In this document: positions 1 through 11,900 of the stretch, one piece after another
Layout of the letters: the number at the start of each line of letters is the position of its first letter
Numbering within the stretch: the first letter of the stretch is position 1
Source: Gnetum montanum
Lineage: Eukaryota > Streptophyta > Gnetopsida > Gnetales > Gnetaceae
NCBI GenBank assembly: GCA_015680685.1
Contig: MNCI01002736.1
Coordinates: forward strand, 86,598-150,597
Length of the DNA: 64,000 nucleotides
Reading direction: 5' to 3'
Made by a program: the position numbers and the translations under genes
The notes under the pieces: model-generated
The model's database searches: none
The model's input: the letters and a program-made list of their open reading frames with translations, nothing else
What the model was told of the DNA's origin: nothing

Positions 1-340
1 TGTAACTATTATAACTTGTACTTGTTTAACACAACCACATCATTCTTAACCCTCCAAGCCCATACTTGTTAAATTTCATGCTCTTTCTCCTCATGTAATT
101 AATTTGTTATGCAACATTGGTATAATACTCCTTTTCTTATGTCTTCCAAAGCTTTAAATGTCAACGACTCCATATTCTCATACTTCCATTGCCTACATAT
201 GATTTCCTACTTACCCTAGAACTATGGACCTAACCTAAAACCTTTCCACCAATCCCAAAGCTTCATTTTCCATGCTTAATACCCTCACTCAATGCAATTT
301 CATGGACCTTTATATCAACTACCCAATATCAAATTAGCCT

Positions 341-387
341 TGACGTTGGATACCTGATATCGAGTCTCAAAAAACCTATATATATGG
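341..387 (+). promoter_or_regulatory. Internal promoter-like module of F1-a
   Basis: A TGACGTTGGA motif (341-350) is followed by a GATATC and a TATA-like CCTATATATATGG (375-387), about 530 bp before the coiled-coil frame. The F1 LTR U3 has the same arrangement of ACGT or GATATC motifs and then TATA. The second F1 copy has the equivalent module at 33050-33126. Promoter activity is inferred from motif order only. Confidence 0.4.
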
Positions 388-524
388 CCCCCATGATGCC
401 CAAAATCCATTCTCATCATTTTCAACTAGGGGAGTTTTTCAAATTTTCTTTCGCAACTTAGAGCTCTATGCAATCAACTTCCACTTACAATATCTTGCTC
501 AATACCACTCCAATTCTTAGTCAT

Positions 525-548
525 GGGGTGGGGGGCAGAGAGGGGGGG
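525..548 (+). other. G-rich tract with G-quadruplex potential
   Basis: Runs of four, six and seven G separated by one and six bases; the last run can supply two G-triplets, so four G3 tracts are available. The collinear place in the other F1 copy is the 80-base assembly gap. Confidence 0.6.
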
Positions 549-913
549 ATGCTTGTGTGGAGAACTTGCACCAATTTTTCAAAATTTGCTATCACCCAGG
601 GGTATTACAAGGTTAAGAAGGTTAAAAACCTCAAGTATTATAATGAAAAACCAATTGTATTAATGCTAGAAACCTTAATCCTTTTGTCCAAGTAACCATA
701 ACCTTCATAATGCACCATACATAAGTAAAAAGAAACCCATCGTGAAGGGCCATAAACAAGATAAACACTTTTTGGGCATTTTTTTGAAAATTTTTCTAAC
801 TTTGCAATCATATGTACTAAAGAACTTAGTGGAACTAAGGTCATGATAAGGTGTAAGCCTATTAATAATAAATAGCAATGCTTTAGTAACATTTGATCCT
901 TAATTGATTGCAG

Positions 914-3570
914 ATGTTTCCAAAAAGAGGAGCTCAAGTAGGACCTTCGCAGGGAGTAGGCAAACACCCAATAGGTGGTATTGGCCAACAAGGTAAGTAA
1001 GTTGAGCATAAGGAACAAGAAGCCCAATCAAGAGGCTCCTATCACAAGATAGTTGGTCCAAGGAGAGGCTGTGGAGCCACAAGATCCCATGCAAGGACAA
1101 CACCTCATGTTGTTCCTAGAATGCCTTGAGGCCATTCAAGATAAATCCATGTTGACCATGGTCATCATGGAGATGAGCTTTAGCTTGTTTATGGCATTTG
1201 TTGCAGAGGCAATTTGAGTGGAACTTCAGGTGTCACCACTATGGCCCATCCTTTCAGACAATGGTGAATGGTACCTTGGTGAAACCTACCAATTCTAGCA
1301 CAACAAAGAGGAAGGTACCACTGTTAACATTTGCGGAGTCACTGTTCCACTCTTGGTCAAAGTAATCACCAAAGATCTTAATCTGCCAAATGAGGGGGCT
1401 AAGTTAGCCCATCTATCCACAAGGTCTGACCCTGACACTAAGAAGTTGTGGCTGAGGTAAGCATATGGTAAGGATGACAAAACATATAATGAATTGACTT
1501 TGGAAGAGGAGACCTATTTCAAGATAGGAACATATCACCTCTTTCCCACCAAATGGCTCAATAGAATCTCCACGTATGTGGCCAGGGGAAGTGTCATACT
1601 AATGGGTGAATACATGGTTAACCTTCCCTAGTTATATTACACAGAAATCTAGAGGTAGTTTGAAGAGAAGAAGGTAGGGAAGCCAATACTTCCATTCCCT
1701 TGCCTAATCCATAAGCTGTGTGAGCACGTTAGAATCCTAGGGTACACAAATGATGTTCCCAAGAGGGCTCAAAATGCTTCCTTCATGGAATTTCTTAAAC
1801 TAACAACATCAAGGAAAGAACTTGGTGAGGAACAAGAACTAAAGAAGGAAGCAAAATCAAAAAAAGAAGTAGAACAAGAGCTTGAACACTGTCGTGAGTC
1901 ACAAGATCTACTACCAATGCCACAAGACTACAGGCCTATAATGAGCCACTTGTAGAAAATTGTTGAAATGCTTAGCTAAGGGAGTAGAGAGGAGACAAGC
2001 CTCTTCAAATTCATCAATGATGCCATGCAGTCCACTATTTTGACTGATCCAACAAGAGGACAGATTTTGCTATAATCAAGAAGAGAATCCCAATGATCTA
2101 GATAAATCTCTGGTAATGCAGCATCATTCCAAGTGATGCTTGAAATAGGAGAAGGTGCCACAATAGTGGTCATGTAGCATTAGGATGCAGCAGGTGCAAT
2201 AGAAGTAATAACAAATCACATCAAGGAATCATTCAATGTGCCTATTGTATCCCTAGTAGATTTGACTAGGGCCAAAGATGTGCAAATGCTCGATGGGACT
2301 TTGATGACTCCTACAACACATGAGGATGTATTAGATCAATTACTATAGATAAGAAAAGTAATGACCAACTTGTTTGACATCCCTAGTGATGTCACTACAG
2401 TACAATCAAACCTCATTACTACCAAGGGGAAGCTGGTCATGGCTAAGACCATGGTAGACCATGTGAAAGCAGAAGTGCAATGTTTGTAACAGAAACTAGT
2501 CATCCTAAGAGTTGAAAGATGGGATCTTGCCTAGTTTGTTATGCCTAATCAACTAGATCAATTTAAAATAGAGTAGCTAAATAAATTTCTCAAAGAGAAC
2601 AAAGATATAGAGTAAGAAAAGAAGAAGGTAGTCTAGAATGCCTCTGCTATAGAAGCACAATCCTATGCTTATAAAAAGGCCCTAACTACAGCCCAAGAAG
2701 AATATAAGCAACTTGATGTTAAAAACTCAAGGTTGACCACCATAGAAAAATAAAAGAATATTCTGGAAGAAAGTGTTCATTGGTTGAGAGAACAATTGAT
2801 GAGGGTCAACTAAGATATCAATAGATTAGCTAGAGAAAATGGAACCCTCTTAATGGAGGAGGTCTGCACCATTTGACAAAAGTCTACAATCAACATAAGC
2901 GAGTGGTAGAATGAGGCCATAAAGCATGAGAAGTTGAAGAAACACTTCCGAGACCAAGTAGGCATGTATAAGCAAATCAATGAAAAGGATAGTTATGCCT
3001 TAGTCCAATAAGCAGAAGTGAAGAATAAAGACTTGCAGATCGAGGATTTAAAGGAATACATGACATTGGCTAACCTTAGATATGCCAACCTTGTCATGTT
3101 AACAACAAGTCAACCAAGAAATGAATTAGAGTAGCAAGTAGTAACCACCTACACATTATAAGAGAAAGAGTTTGCAGAAAGAAAAGCTACTTTACAGAAA
3201 CTCTATGTAGCAAAATTAAAACTTGAGGTGATCAAAGCTTGCTCCCACAAACAGAAGGATGTTGCCTCAGACCTGGCATGAAGATTAATAGATCATCATG
3301 AGTTAAAAGCAAAGGCTAGGGCCTTTGAGGAGGAACGATGGCAGTTTGTAGCCTGGTACATGAAGGCTAACAAAATGTTCCCGCAACCACCATGCCCTTG
3401 GGATGTAATGATGCTAGCAAACATAAGCTCAGCAGCCTAGACAGTACACGATCCAAGGATGAAAGAAGAAAAGTTGCAGGCACTACTCAACCGCTACAAA
3501 TTTCAAAAGCCTAGCAATAAAGAAAAGCAACCAATGAAGGAGCCATCGCCTTCAAGAACTACATGAGCTT
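914..3570 (+). pseudogene. Decayed coiled-coil ORF2 of F1-a
   Basis: This is the counterpart of the better preserved frame at 33725-36460. It opens with ATG directly after a splice-acceptor-like TTGATTGCAG and the start of the protein reads MFPKRGAQ. Recognisable blocks follow, including the segment around LNLPNEGAKLAHLSTR (about 1377-1430), then long Glu/Lys/Gln-rich coiled-coil stretches. Stops and frameshifts are numerous, so it cannot make a full product. It contains no protease, reverse transcriptase, RNase H or integrase motif. I do not recognise a named domain; it is probably a structural or accessory protein of the element. It stands upstream of the purine tract and 3' LTR, where plant Ty3 elements sometimes carry extra genes. 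Confidence 0.7.
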
Positions 3571-3740
3571 CCTAATTTTGTCTTATAATGTTGTGTCCAA
3601 ATTTTTGTAAAACACCACTATGGCATGTAAGAGTCGATTTTTTTATTTGTTTATTTGAGTCAGCCAATAATTCCATACCTTCCCAAAATTTTGTAAAAAA
3701 CTTGTTCCTCATTTTTTTTAACTAAAGGATGAGCTTCATT

Positions 3741-3754
3741 TAGTCGTGGGGGTA
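3741..3754 (+). promoter_or_regulatory. Polypurine-like tract of F1-a
   Basis: TAGTCGTGGGGGTA lies directly before the LTR start TGATGAG. The same place reads TCAGTCATGGGGATA in F1-d and, on the minus strand, TAGTCGTAGGAATA in F1-c, which fits the plus-strand primer of reverse transcription. Confidence 0.7.
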
Positions 3755-4617
3755 TGATGAGTCATGATTTTATCAACTCTGATTTCAGATATCTAATATT
3801 GGAGCCTTAATATTGAATGCCCAATACTAGGTCCTAAGAAACAATGTTGAATATCTAATATCATCTCTTCCATGCTAGCCTATAAATACAACACTTGGGT
3901 GCATGGTCAAGATATAGTTTAATTTCAGATTTTAGTTAGCCTTTTCATAGATTGTTGATTTCTAGTTTTGTTATTTCCGAGTGCATGCCCACAGTGTGAT
4001 GTTTGTAATTATACGACATCCTTATTCAAGTTTGATGTACTTGGACATGTTACATGACTAGAAATAAGATCAAGATTACCTCCATCATTGTAGCATCCGC
4101 TTAGATTCATTAGTGCTTTTAATAGTTTAATTATTTACTATTTTCCTTAGTTAATGTTTCTAGTTATTGCTCTTTACAATTCCTATCATTAAGCAGAATG
4201 AGTAGAACGAATCGCGAGTGCTTAAGTGTGATTACTTGGTGACCCAGTAGTGTATTGTTTGGTGAGCCTAGTGATGTATGCTTGGTAATCCCAGCAGTAG
4301 TCTCATAAAGCCCAAGGCATGTGTGGATGATTAAGATACTCATCACACATAAGCTAGTTTAGACATTACTTTCCATTGTTACTTAGCTTAATTAATTGAT
4401 TTCTTCATTATCATTAGGGCTAGACAACATCAATCATATGCCTCACTTTGGACTAAACCATATGTGACAAAGCCACCACTAGTCCAAGTGGGAAGACAAT
4501 GAACTGTAATCAAAGCACAACAATTTAGATGCACAACTAGTCCCATCCACAAAATTCGACCGGATCATGCTTGAATGCTTGTGATTCGTATGGTTGGGGA
4601 TACCTCGTTGCTCATCA
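3755..4617 (+). repeat. 3' LTR of F1-a (863 bp)
   Basis: It begins TGATGAG and ends CTCATCA, with a TATA box TATAAATA at 3881-3888. U3 carries decayed TAATATTGG-type motifs. The R-U5 part holds three imperfect tandem units around TTGGTGACCCAGTAGTG (about 4238-4306) and the conserved stem-loop at 4444-4490. Four further F1 LTRs and one solo LTR in the window share the 3' two thirds, while the U3 repeats differ between copies. Confidence 0.88.
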
Positions 4618-5559
4618 GAGAGGAAGATACAAATATATGTTAGCACATATTTTTTATCACAATTGACTTTACATTAAGACATTTTGATATTATCTACAAC
4701 TCTCTCATCAAGAAAGGATTTAATCTTTAAGTAGATAGTAATCTTTTTATAAAAGGAAAAATTTCCTTGTATGGTATTTGCTTGGACTAATCAATACTTC
4801 TTATAGCAAAGTATTCACAAAAGCTTGTCTTCTCTAGTTTCCTTATTTTCATTTGATAATCATTATTATCATTGACATTTGTTTGATTTTTTCTTTGGAT
4901 GACTTAAAGAATCCTTAGAGCTTAAGTCTTTGTTCATGTACTTTTTCAAATGTGGGGAACAAAGTGAATATTGATAGTAATAAATAACTTAAAGCCCATT
5001 TGACAGTTATAAATAAGAAGGTTCAATGACTAGGATAACCAATCATAAAGCACAAGTGTTAAACTCAACTTGACATTCAATCAAGGTTTAGAGATGCTCA
5101 TGCAACCAAAGTTAAGGGAAAAAATGTTTGCTCTCTTTCATGCAAATGGTACCAACCTTTCTATCTAAAACAAAGTCTCACTTAAAATGTGAACCCATCA
5201 TTTATACATTATAGTGATACAAGTGTGTAGACATTAGAGGCATTCATTCCTTCTCTCTAGAACCTTGGGGAATTTTCTTTCCTTTAGAGAATCATGAGAC
5301 ATTCCCTTACCTTTAATGAACCTTGGGGTATTTCCTCCCTCTTTTTTTGACTTTTGACTAATGTGTCAATCCATCAAGGAAGTGGCAACACCAGGCCAAC
5401 CACATCTTGCTCTCCTTGGCATAATCTACCTACATTGAAGGTTAGATCATTCATCTCTTTCTAAGATGCTTAAAGCATTAGGAGCTTATTCCATGGCCTT
5501 GAAAATTTCCATTCTTACTTCTTGATCATCTCCATTGAAAATCATCAATGAGGCATTAG

Positions 5560-6440
5560 GTTCATGATCAATTATATTTACTTACAATTCTCATCTCAAC
5601 CTTTTTCACCATTTGCATTCAAAAGACTATGAGGGCATCCCATAGCAAAGTGATTCCCAATATAAACACGACATTTAATCCTTGCATGTCTTCAAGGATT
5701 TTGAGCAAAACCTCCAAAATGAGTTTATTTACCTCAAAGATAATTTTGTACTTGATGAGCTTATCATTTCCCATACACCAAGTAAGAGAACTAATTACCT
5801 AATGTAGGAGTAGCATCTAGGCTCTTGAAGCCACCATAATTATTCTGTCCATCTCCTTTCTAAGGCTCATTACTCTCTTTTGTTCTCTTATGTGGCTATT
5901 CCACCTCACCCTTATCTTTCTTTCCTACCTTGTAATCCACCAACTACTCGCAATCTAAATCACCCTCCTATATCTTATGATCTTTCAAGTTTTGAGCTCA
6001 TGTTAAATCCAAGGTTTAAGAGCATTGATAAAAAAATTTATATTTGCTAACCTCATCAATATATGGGATTTGTATGATAGATTTTGATATTCTTAAATAT
6101 ATTCCTCTAGCTCCCCAATGTGTTGGATCTCTTTTAACTTTGCCCAAGCTTTGTTAATGAAAATCCCTAGATGGAAGTTTTCAATCAATGCCTCCTTGAA
6201 TTAGACCCATGTTTTTATGGGTTTACCTATCTCAACTCTTTCTTCTTGAAGTATGCCAAGCCACTAAGTTTCTACAATTCCATCCAAGAATTAGGTAGCA
6301 ACATAGGCTTGTTTTTCCTTTGCATACTTGCACATGTCCAAGAAATCTTCCATCTTAAAGAGAAAAGCATCAATAATTGCATTGTCTCTATCACCCTCAT
6401 AAATTTTTGGCTCCTTTGCTTGAAACTTGGGAATTGACTA
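5560..6440 (-). pseudogene. Ty3-type gag pseudogene
   Basis: The minus-strand translation contains a Retrotrans_gag-like pattern: PKIYEGDRDNAIIDAF, then KMEDFLDMCKYAKEKQAYVA, then FLDGIVET followed by stop-W where the family has a WW-like pair, then IKTWV and FKEALIENFH. Further on, a zinc-knuckle remnant reads KCRVYIGNHFAMGCPH, in which the second Cys is replaced by Tyr. Stops appear where Gln or Trp codons are expected (TAG), plus frameshifts, so it is dead. Gag coats the element RNA and forms the virus-like particle. The gag type is clear; the lineage is not. Confidence 0.7.
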
Positions 6441-6984
6441 GCTCGATTCTAATGCCAACATCTTTGCTTGCATAGCTAATTAGTTTTTCAAGTTTTCAAT
6501 CTTATTTTGCTAGTTCTTGATCAGTGCTCATTAGGTATCTACCAATGCTCTTAACTGTTGTGCTAGAGCTCCTAAATAACCAGTTGGAGATTATCAATAA
6601 CATCCCCAAAATGCTCCATTTAGTTCCTTAGCATGAAGTTTTGGGTGAAAGAAAGTTTGTGTTTGGTACCAAAGCTCAACTCCAATAAGAAAGAAATTGG
6701 CATGGGATCAACCAATTCTTGAATCATTTAAGCCTTTTTGTCCATTGGTGGACAACATGAATAATAATGTTGTCTACTTATAATAAATATCCCCACAAGT
6801 CTTGCATCTTTTCATTTGACTCCTCTATTTGTTCTCTTAGCTTCTCATCTTATATTAGCTCCTCTTCCATGATTGGATCCTCAATAGGACAAGACTAGGA
6901 TCAGCTTTCTTTCCATGACCCATACTATTTGACATACATAGTAGCTTGTCAGAGGTGTTTGAATACATCTTCTGCTCGAACCAA

Positions 6985-7002
6985 AACCTAGCTTTGATAC
7001 CA
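6985..7002 (-). promoter_or_regulatory. Primer-binding site, tRNA-iMet type
   Basis: On the minus strand TGGTATCAAAGCTAGGTT follows the LTR end by two bases. It matches the usual plant initiator-Met primer site (TGGTATCAGAGCCAGGTT) apart from two transitions. It fixes the orientation of this element. Confidence 0.8.
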
Positions 7003-7004
7003 GG

Positions 7005-7529
7005 TGTAATGAGACTACCTTGAAAAAGCACTGCTCAGCACTGTCCTTGAGTCCAAAAGTAGCTAAGTATTCAAAGTAGACTCAAAATAGACTAAGCTTC
7101 AATGATCACAGTACTTGTGAGCACACATAAGTATACAACACCCATTAGTCCAATGGTTAGGAGAGTAACAAATATGCCTTTAGTAGTCATACAAGCAACA
7201 TGACTAACAAGACACACATACTTGTACGACCATAGAAAGAGCACTAGCATACACACACAACACCATTCCTTTAAGAGAGCTAAGATGTGTTCTTGCCTTA
7301 ACATATCTAGCCCTAAGCCATGCTCTAGAGAGAAGGGTGGTGGCTTAAGCTAGAAAGGCAAAGCATCTTCAATAAGCTTACATATCCTTCTAACACAATA
7401 TGCAAGGAATCAAAGCCATGTAGTTCTTTAGTGTGATGGTTAAGATAGCATGGAACTTGTAAGGATCTCCACACTCATTTCAACCCCTATTATTGAAAGG
7501 AAAGCAACCTTTGGATCACCAACAAGGCA
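7005..7529 (-). repeat. LTR of the minus-strand Ty3 remnant (about 525 bp)
   Basis: The right end is set by GGCA at 7529 (TGCC on the minus strand) and the left end by TGTAAT next to the primer site. A second, disrupted copy of this LTR family lies in intron 8 of the TMEM120 gene (about 14389-16004); long shared stretches include ATGGTTAAGATAGCAT and CACCAACAAGGCAT. Ends are approximate. Confidence 0.65.
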
Positions 7530-7545
7530 TACTTTCTATAATTTA

Positions 7546-7671
7546 TCCCCAAGACATATAGTCTAATTAGAACTTCATTGCTCAGAATTACCTACCAGAA
7601 TTGAACCCATAACTTGAAGTCTCCAAACCAAGAAACTAAAACTTTAACTACATACATCCCAAGACATATAG
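7546..7671 (-). mobile_element. tRNA-derived SINE copy (minus strand)
   Basis: On the minus strand a B-box-like GGGTTCAATTCTGG lies downstream of a tRNA-like head, then the SINE body GGTAATTCTGAG. The core is flanked by near-identical direct repeats TCCCCAAGACATATAG (7546-7561) and TCCCAAGACATATAG (7657-7671), which look like a target-site duplication. However, a similar CCCCAAAATATATAG follows another copy at about 59545, so the left repeat may belong to the SINE tail. Confidence 0.55.
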
Positions 7672-7689
7672 CCAACAAGATACTTTGGT

Positions 7690-8500
7690 AAAACATAGAT
7701 TAAAACCTAAAAGTACCTCGAGTACAACTTAAATTTGTAATTTAATATAATTTCAAATGTAATAAACAAGGTATATTGACAAGTTTATATATAATTAAAT
7801 TTTAGTTCTAAATTCCTTATGTTTCTCATATTCTTTAAAGAGTTAGTTATAAAAGTTATTAAAACGAACATTACTAGAAGACATTCAACCACAACAAAAA
7901 ACATAGTAACAACATAAAATGTCTAACAATAAAGCCTTGCTTTGTTAACATAACATTGTTATGGTTATCACAAAAGCATAAGAATGTGTTATGCACAATT
8001 ACATGCAAGATAAAGATAATAAACTTATTAATTTAACTATAATATCATTGACCAAACAAGGTGAAGAAAAAAAACAAGATTGATGGATACTTCAATTACA
8101 TAACAAACAACATGCACATCCTGATTGTCCGTTCAAAAATAAGAGACCTTGTCAATGAAAACAACCGAGGATGAGAAAGGTTTCATCCTCTCCCACTGAT
8201 TTACCATGCCAGCCAAGAGTCCTAGAGATCGAACGTAAGAAAAGAAACGTCACAAGTCATGCTGGTATATGGTCTCCGGTTGCTGTACCCAAAAGTTGGA
8301 CCAGGCAATCTTAGATACGGTGGGAGTTGGAGCTGATATGCATTGCGTGAGGCTAAATAAAGTCACGAAGGGTTTTTCTGAATTCCACCCAAAAATGGAT
8401 CCGGGTCACAGCTGCCAAACGCAACAACAAACAAACGCTTGTCTACAAAAATCTTTGTATTTGTAAAGTTTCCGTGCTGTAACGTGAAGCCACCCACGTA
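7690..8500. other. AT-rich intergenic DNA upstream of the TMEM120 gene
   Basis: No coding frame, repeat family or RNA gene was recognised. The right part (8480-8500) contains CCACCCACGTA, an ACGT-core motif of the plant bZIP/bHLH-binding type, just upstream of the gene. Confidence 0.4.
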
Positions 8501-8682
8501 TGATGCAAATGCGTGCATCAATTCCTCCTAAATTTTATTTCAGACCAAGAGGAGGAGGAGGAGGTTTTTCTAGGTCGTTACAGGCACGTAGCATCCAAAG
8601 ATTTGAATTCTTTTCTCCGCAGGGACAATAATCCCTCGTCTCCTACAAATAATCAAATCCAATCGGGGCTACTTGTGGTAGC

Positions 8683-8693
8683 GATATATATTG
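8683..8693 (+). promoter_or_regulatory. Candidate TATA box of the TMEM120 gene
   Basis: GATATATATTG lies about 250 bp before the ATG and is followed by a pyrimidine-rich stretch. It is the only TATA-like run close upstream, but no transcription start can be read from sequence. Confidence 0.35.
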
Positions 8694-8943
8694 TTTTTTC
8701 CAACATTAATTGGGGTCCTTCTTACCTGTAGCTCCTCCCTCCTACCAGACATTTTGCTGTTCCTGTTGCCGTTTCCTATACTCCGCTTGTGCATTAGCTC
8801 TGTTTCTATTTACTTGTTGGGTTGGTTGGTTGGTTGGTTTTTGATTGCAAGATCGGTGGAGAGAGATCCAGTGGTGTTGGGTGGACCTTAATTCTGCCCG
8901 TTATTGCATAGAATTTTGATGCAGATGTTATTTTAGCATTCAA

Positions 8944-11900
8944 ATGGCCGACAGCATGGATCTGGGTGAGAAGATCAAGAGCTTGTTGGAGCAGGCTAAA
9001 TCCCTGCAGGAGAGTGCTTCTGGGTTCAGTTCCAGAATTAAGGTGGAAGAGGAAGCTATCAGAAAGAGAGCATCCGCGGTAGAATCTGAGCTTAAGAGGC
9101 TTAAATCCGCTCTTGAGAAAGAAACCATCGATCACCACGAGGCAGAAAAGGTAAAGATAACACAGAGTCCCTTCTTGTTCTTCCCGTCCAAATGTTCAGT
9201 AGCATGTCATACTCAATGAAAAACAGTTTTAAGATAATTGCTTTAAATCCACGCAACCTTTAGTGTTTCCTTTCATATCTGTTTTTCTCGATCAATTGTC
9301 GCGGAGGATTAAAAAAGGCACACACATAGAAGGAAATACTTAAAAGGGAACATGGGTACGAAAAATTTAAAATTATGTGGCGCAACTGTTCTCGATATAA
9401 TGATATATTCTGTAGTAGTTTCTTATGGTGAAATGACTTGTACTGAATGTTTATGATCATGGGTGGAGTAGTTTCTTCTGAATATTATAATTGACAGGTT
9501 TGTTATGTTGGGTTCCATTACCATGGGATTGTCTACAAGATCATATAGTCTCTCATTTTGGTTATCTAATACAAATATAAGTTGCATAGTGTATTCTACT
9601 CAAAACTCAGTACGTTTAATTGATTAAAATTTTATTTTTCTTCATTTATTCTTTTTTAATGAGTAGGAAATCCTGTTTTAAAAATATGGACCAAAGTTCT
9701 TAAACTCACCGTGACTCTCATCACATTAAGTAATCTTTTTACATGTACAAGGAATTTGACATTCCACAGCATTCTAGTTTGCAGGGTTAGTTTACATTCA
9801 GTGCTAAATTCCTTGGTTCTTTGGATTAAATTGAACATCTGGAAAATGCTTATGATTATGGATAAAGTTATTTTTAGTGACTTCGCTAATATTTGTATTG
9901 TTCGTATCTGAAGACTAATGCTACTTATTGTCCAAGAGAACCATGGGCACTTCTTGCCTCATAGCGTGGAAGAGGACTTATGTAGAATTGTATGTATGTT
10001 GAGTAGCCTTGGTTTTTGTGATATGTATTATTAGTTTTACTGTTGTTAATGTAGATAACTTTACATGTTTATAATGGCAACTGCAACTGCAGAGCTAGTG
10101 ATGCTGGGTACTATCATTCTAACCTTATTTAGAAAATTAAAGTTCATGCATATTTTTTCTGTCTAAATTGTAAGTAGTAATGTTGTTTCAAACTGTATTA
10201 GAGGTGCTTAAAACAGAAGTAAAGAATTTTTTGTTTATGCCATTCTATTTGTCAATATGAGTTATTTATTGTTTATTGGTCTTTAGATGGAATAGGAGGA
10301 CTTATGCATAACTGAATTTTCTGTAGGTAAATATTCGTTTAACGTTTTTCTTGTTTGTTTTTGGTTTACGATTCTAATTGTTTATTTTATTGCTAGTTTA
10401 GTGCAAATTGTCATTTCACTACGCTGTTTGGAAAAATGGAGTTTGTATGTTGGCCTCTGCGTTTGTGATGTGTTTGTTGTCCTCATTGTTGCATTCTATC
10501 TATTTTGTTTATTTTTAGGAAAAAAAATTGATAAGACAAACAGAAACTACTGGTTATTGCTGGTCCACAGAGTCTCACTTTTATTGGTGGGCAAAAAGTG
10601 TTATGTGGTGCACAGATTTGAGCCTGACAACTGTCAGTGCTCATTACACTGTTGAACCGTGAGCTCTTGCTTTTCTGTTTATGTGATATTTACCATATAT
10701 TCTTGGATCTCATTGTTGCATTCTGTGTATCTTGTTTATTTTTAGGGAAAAAGTAATAAGACAAACAGAAACTACTGGTTATTGCTGGTCCACAGAGTTT
10801 CACTTTCATTGGTGGGCACAAATTATCATGTGGTGCACAGATTTGAGCATGATGTCTGTCAGTGCTCGTTACACTGTTGAACAGTGAGCTCATGCTTTTC
10901 TGTTTTTGTGATATTTACCATATATTTTTGGGTCTTATTGCTTTTACAATAAATGTAATTTTGAGAGTATGTCATTTTTAGGTCCACCTATTTTTGCTAT
11001 GTGCAAAGGTGGCAGTTAGGAGATTGAACTCACTACTTAGCAATGGTTCGGTTGTGTAAATCAATTTAAACTAAATTTTTATTTTAATTCTTTTTTGTTT
11101 TAGTTTTCTGGCTGCTGTCTTGGTCTATCAGGGGAGGAAATAGATGTTCTACGTTTTTGTAGAAATGGTTTTTTCTTTGTTTTTGAAGAGTAAAGCTGGA
11201 TGGAAGCAGTTTGCCCAAAATTTACTTGTTTGACTGTTGAGCTTTTTAACATGGATGTGCATTGAACATAAAATAAAATGTGAAATAATTAAAACATAGT
11301 CATGTTATGAGCATGCATATCTGTTTTTAGGGTGTTGGTGAAAACTGATTGCAGATCAAGCATCATAAAAAAGTCATACTATGGCATGTTATGCAAGTTC
11401 ATTGTTTAGATATCCCTAGGGCTTTTGCTGGCTCCTGGGTAAGGCATGTTGAAGTTGGGTTTTATAAGTTACGATTGTGTTTTCTTGAAACAAGAAGAGT
11501 AGTTGATGGATTATAGGGTTTATCTTTTTACATTATGCAAGTTCTAATAAAGTAAAAACAAGGACTTGTAGAAAATTTGACTACGGCTGGCATTTGAAAG
11601 TAACTTTATTGTTTCTGACATTTAATAAATATTAATATTATTGCCTCCATATCTTTCTTAAAGTTTTTAGAATATTCTTAACCTTAGTAAGGCATTTGAT
11701 CAAAAGTCGTTTTGCTTTCTCAGTTGGAAGAAGAGTTATGCAAGGCTCGAGTAATCCTTACTGAAGGAGATGTTGCAGATCTACTTCCAAGCAAGGACCA
11801 TGGTATTACATGATCTTATAGAATCCAGGAGCAATTAGCTTTTCTTCCCTGAATACACATATTGACTTTTTATAATTAATGGTGTAGGGTCATTTCTCAA

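Larger units (their letters stand above)
1..4617 (+). mobile_element. F1-a: 3' part of a Ty3-type LTR retrotransposon, cut by the window edge
   Basis: The stretch is collinear with the complete F1 element at 28166-37537: its first bases match that element from about 32676 onward. It holds, in order, a spacer with a promoter-like module (341-387), a G-rich tract (525-548), a long decayed coiled-coil frame (914 to about 3570), a purine-rich tract ending at 3754 and an LTR (3755-4617). The 5' LTR and gag lie outside the window, so a target-site duplication cannot be tested; the five bases after the LTR are GAGAG. Many in-frame stops are of the kind made by C-to-T change, which suggests an old, methylated copy. 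Confidence 0.85.
4618..7529 (-). mobile_element. Decayed Ty3-type LTR retrotransposon remnant, minus strand
   Basis: Read on the minus strand it has an LTR (7005-7529), a tRNA-iMet-type primer site (6985-7002) and a degenerate gag (about 5560-6440). The left part, 4618-5540, has no clear motif; it is probably more of the same element, cut off where the F1-a element begins. The chain LTR, primer site and gag is in the right order for the 5' half of an element. No pol motif and no second LTR were seen. Confidence 0.7.

Noticed and set aside
468-695. 75-codon plus-strand frame at the left edge
   Set aside because: It lies in the F1 spacer, runs through the G-rich tract and is not conserved in the other F1 copy.
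8806-9138. 110-codon minus-strand frame over exon 1
   Set aside because: It is antisense to a well-supported TMEM120 exon and has no family motif.
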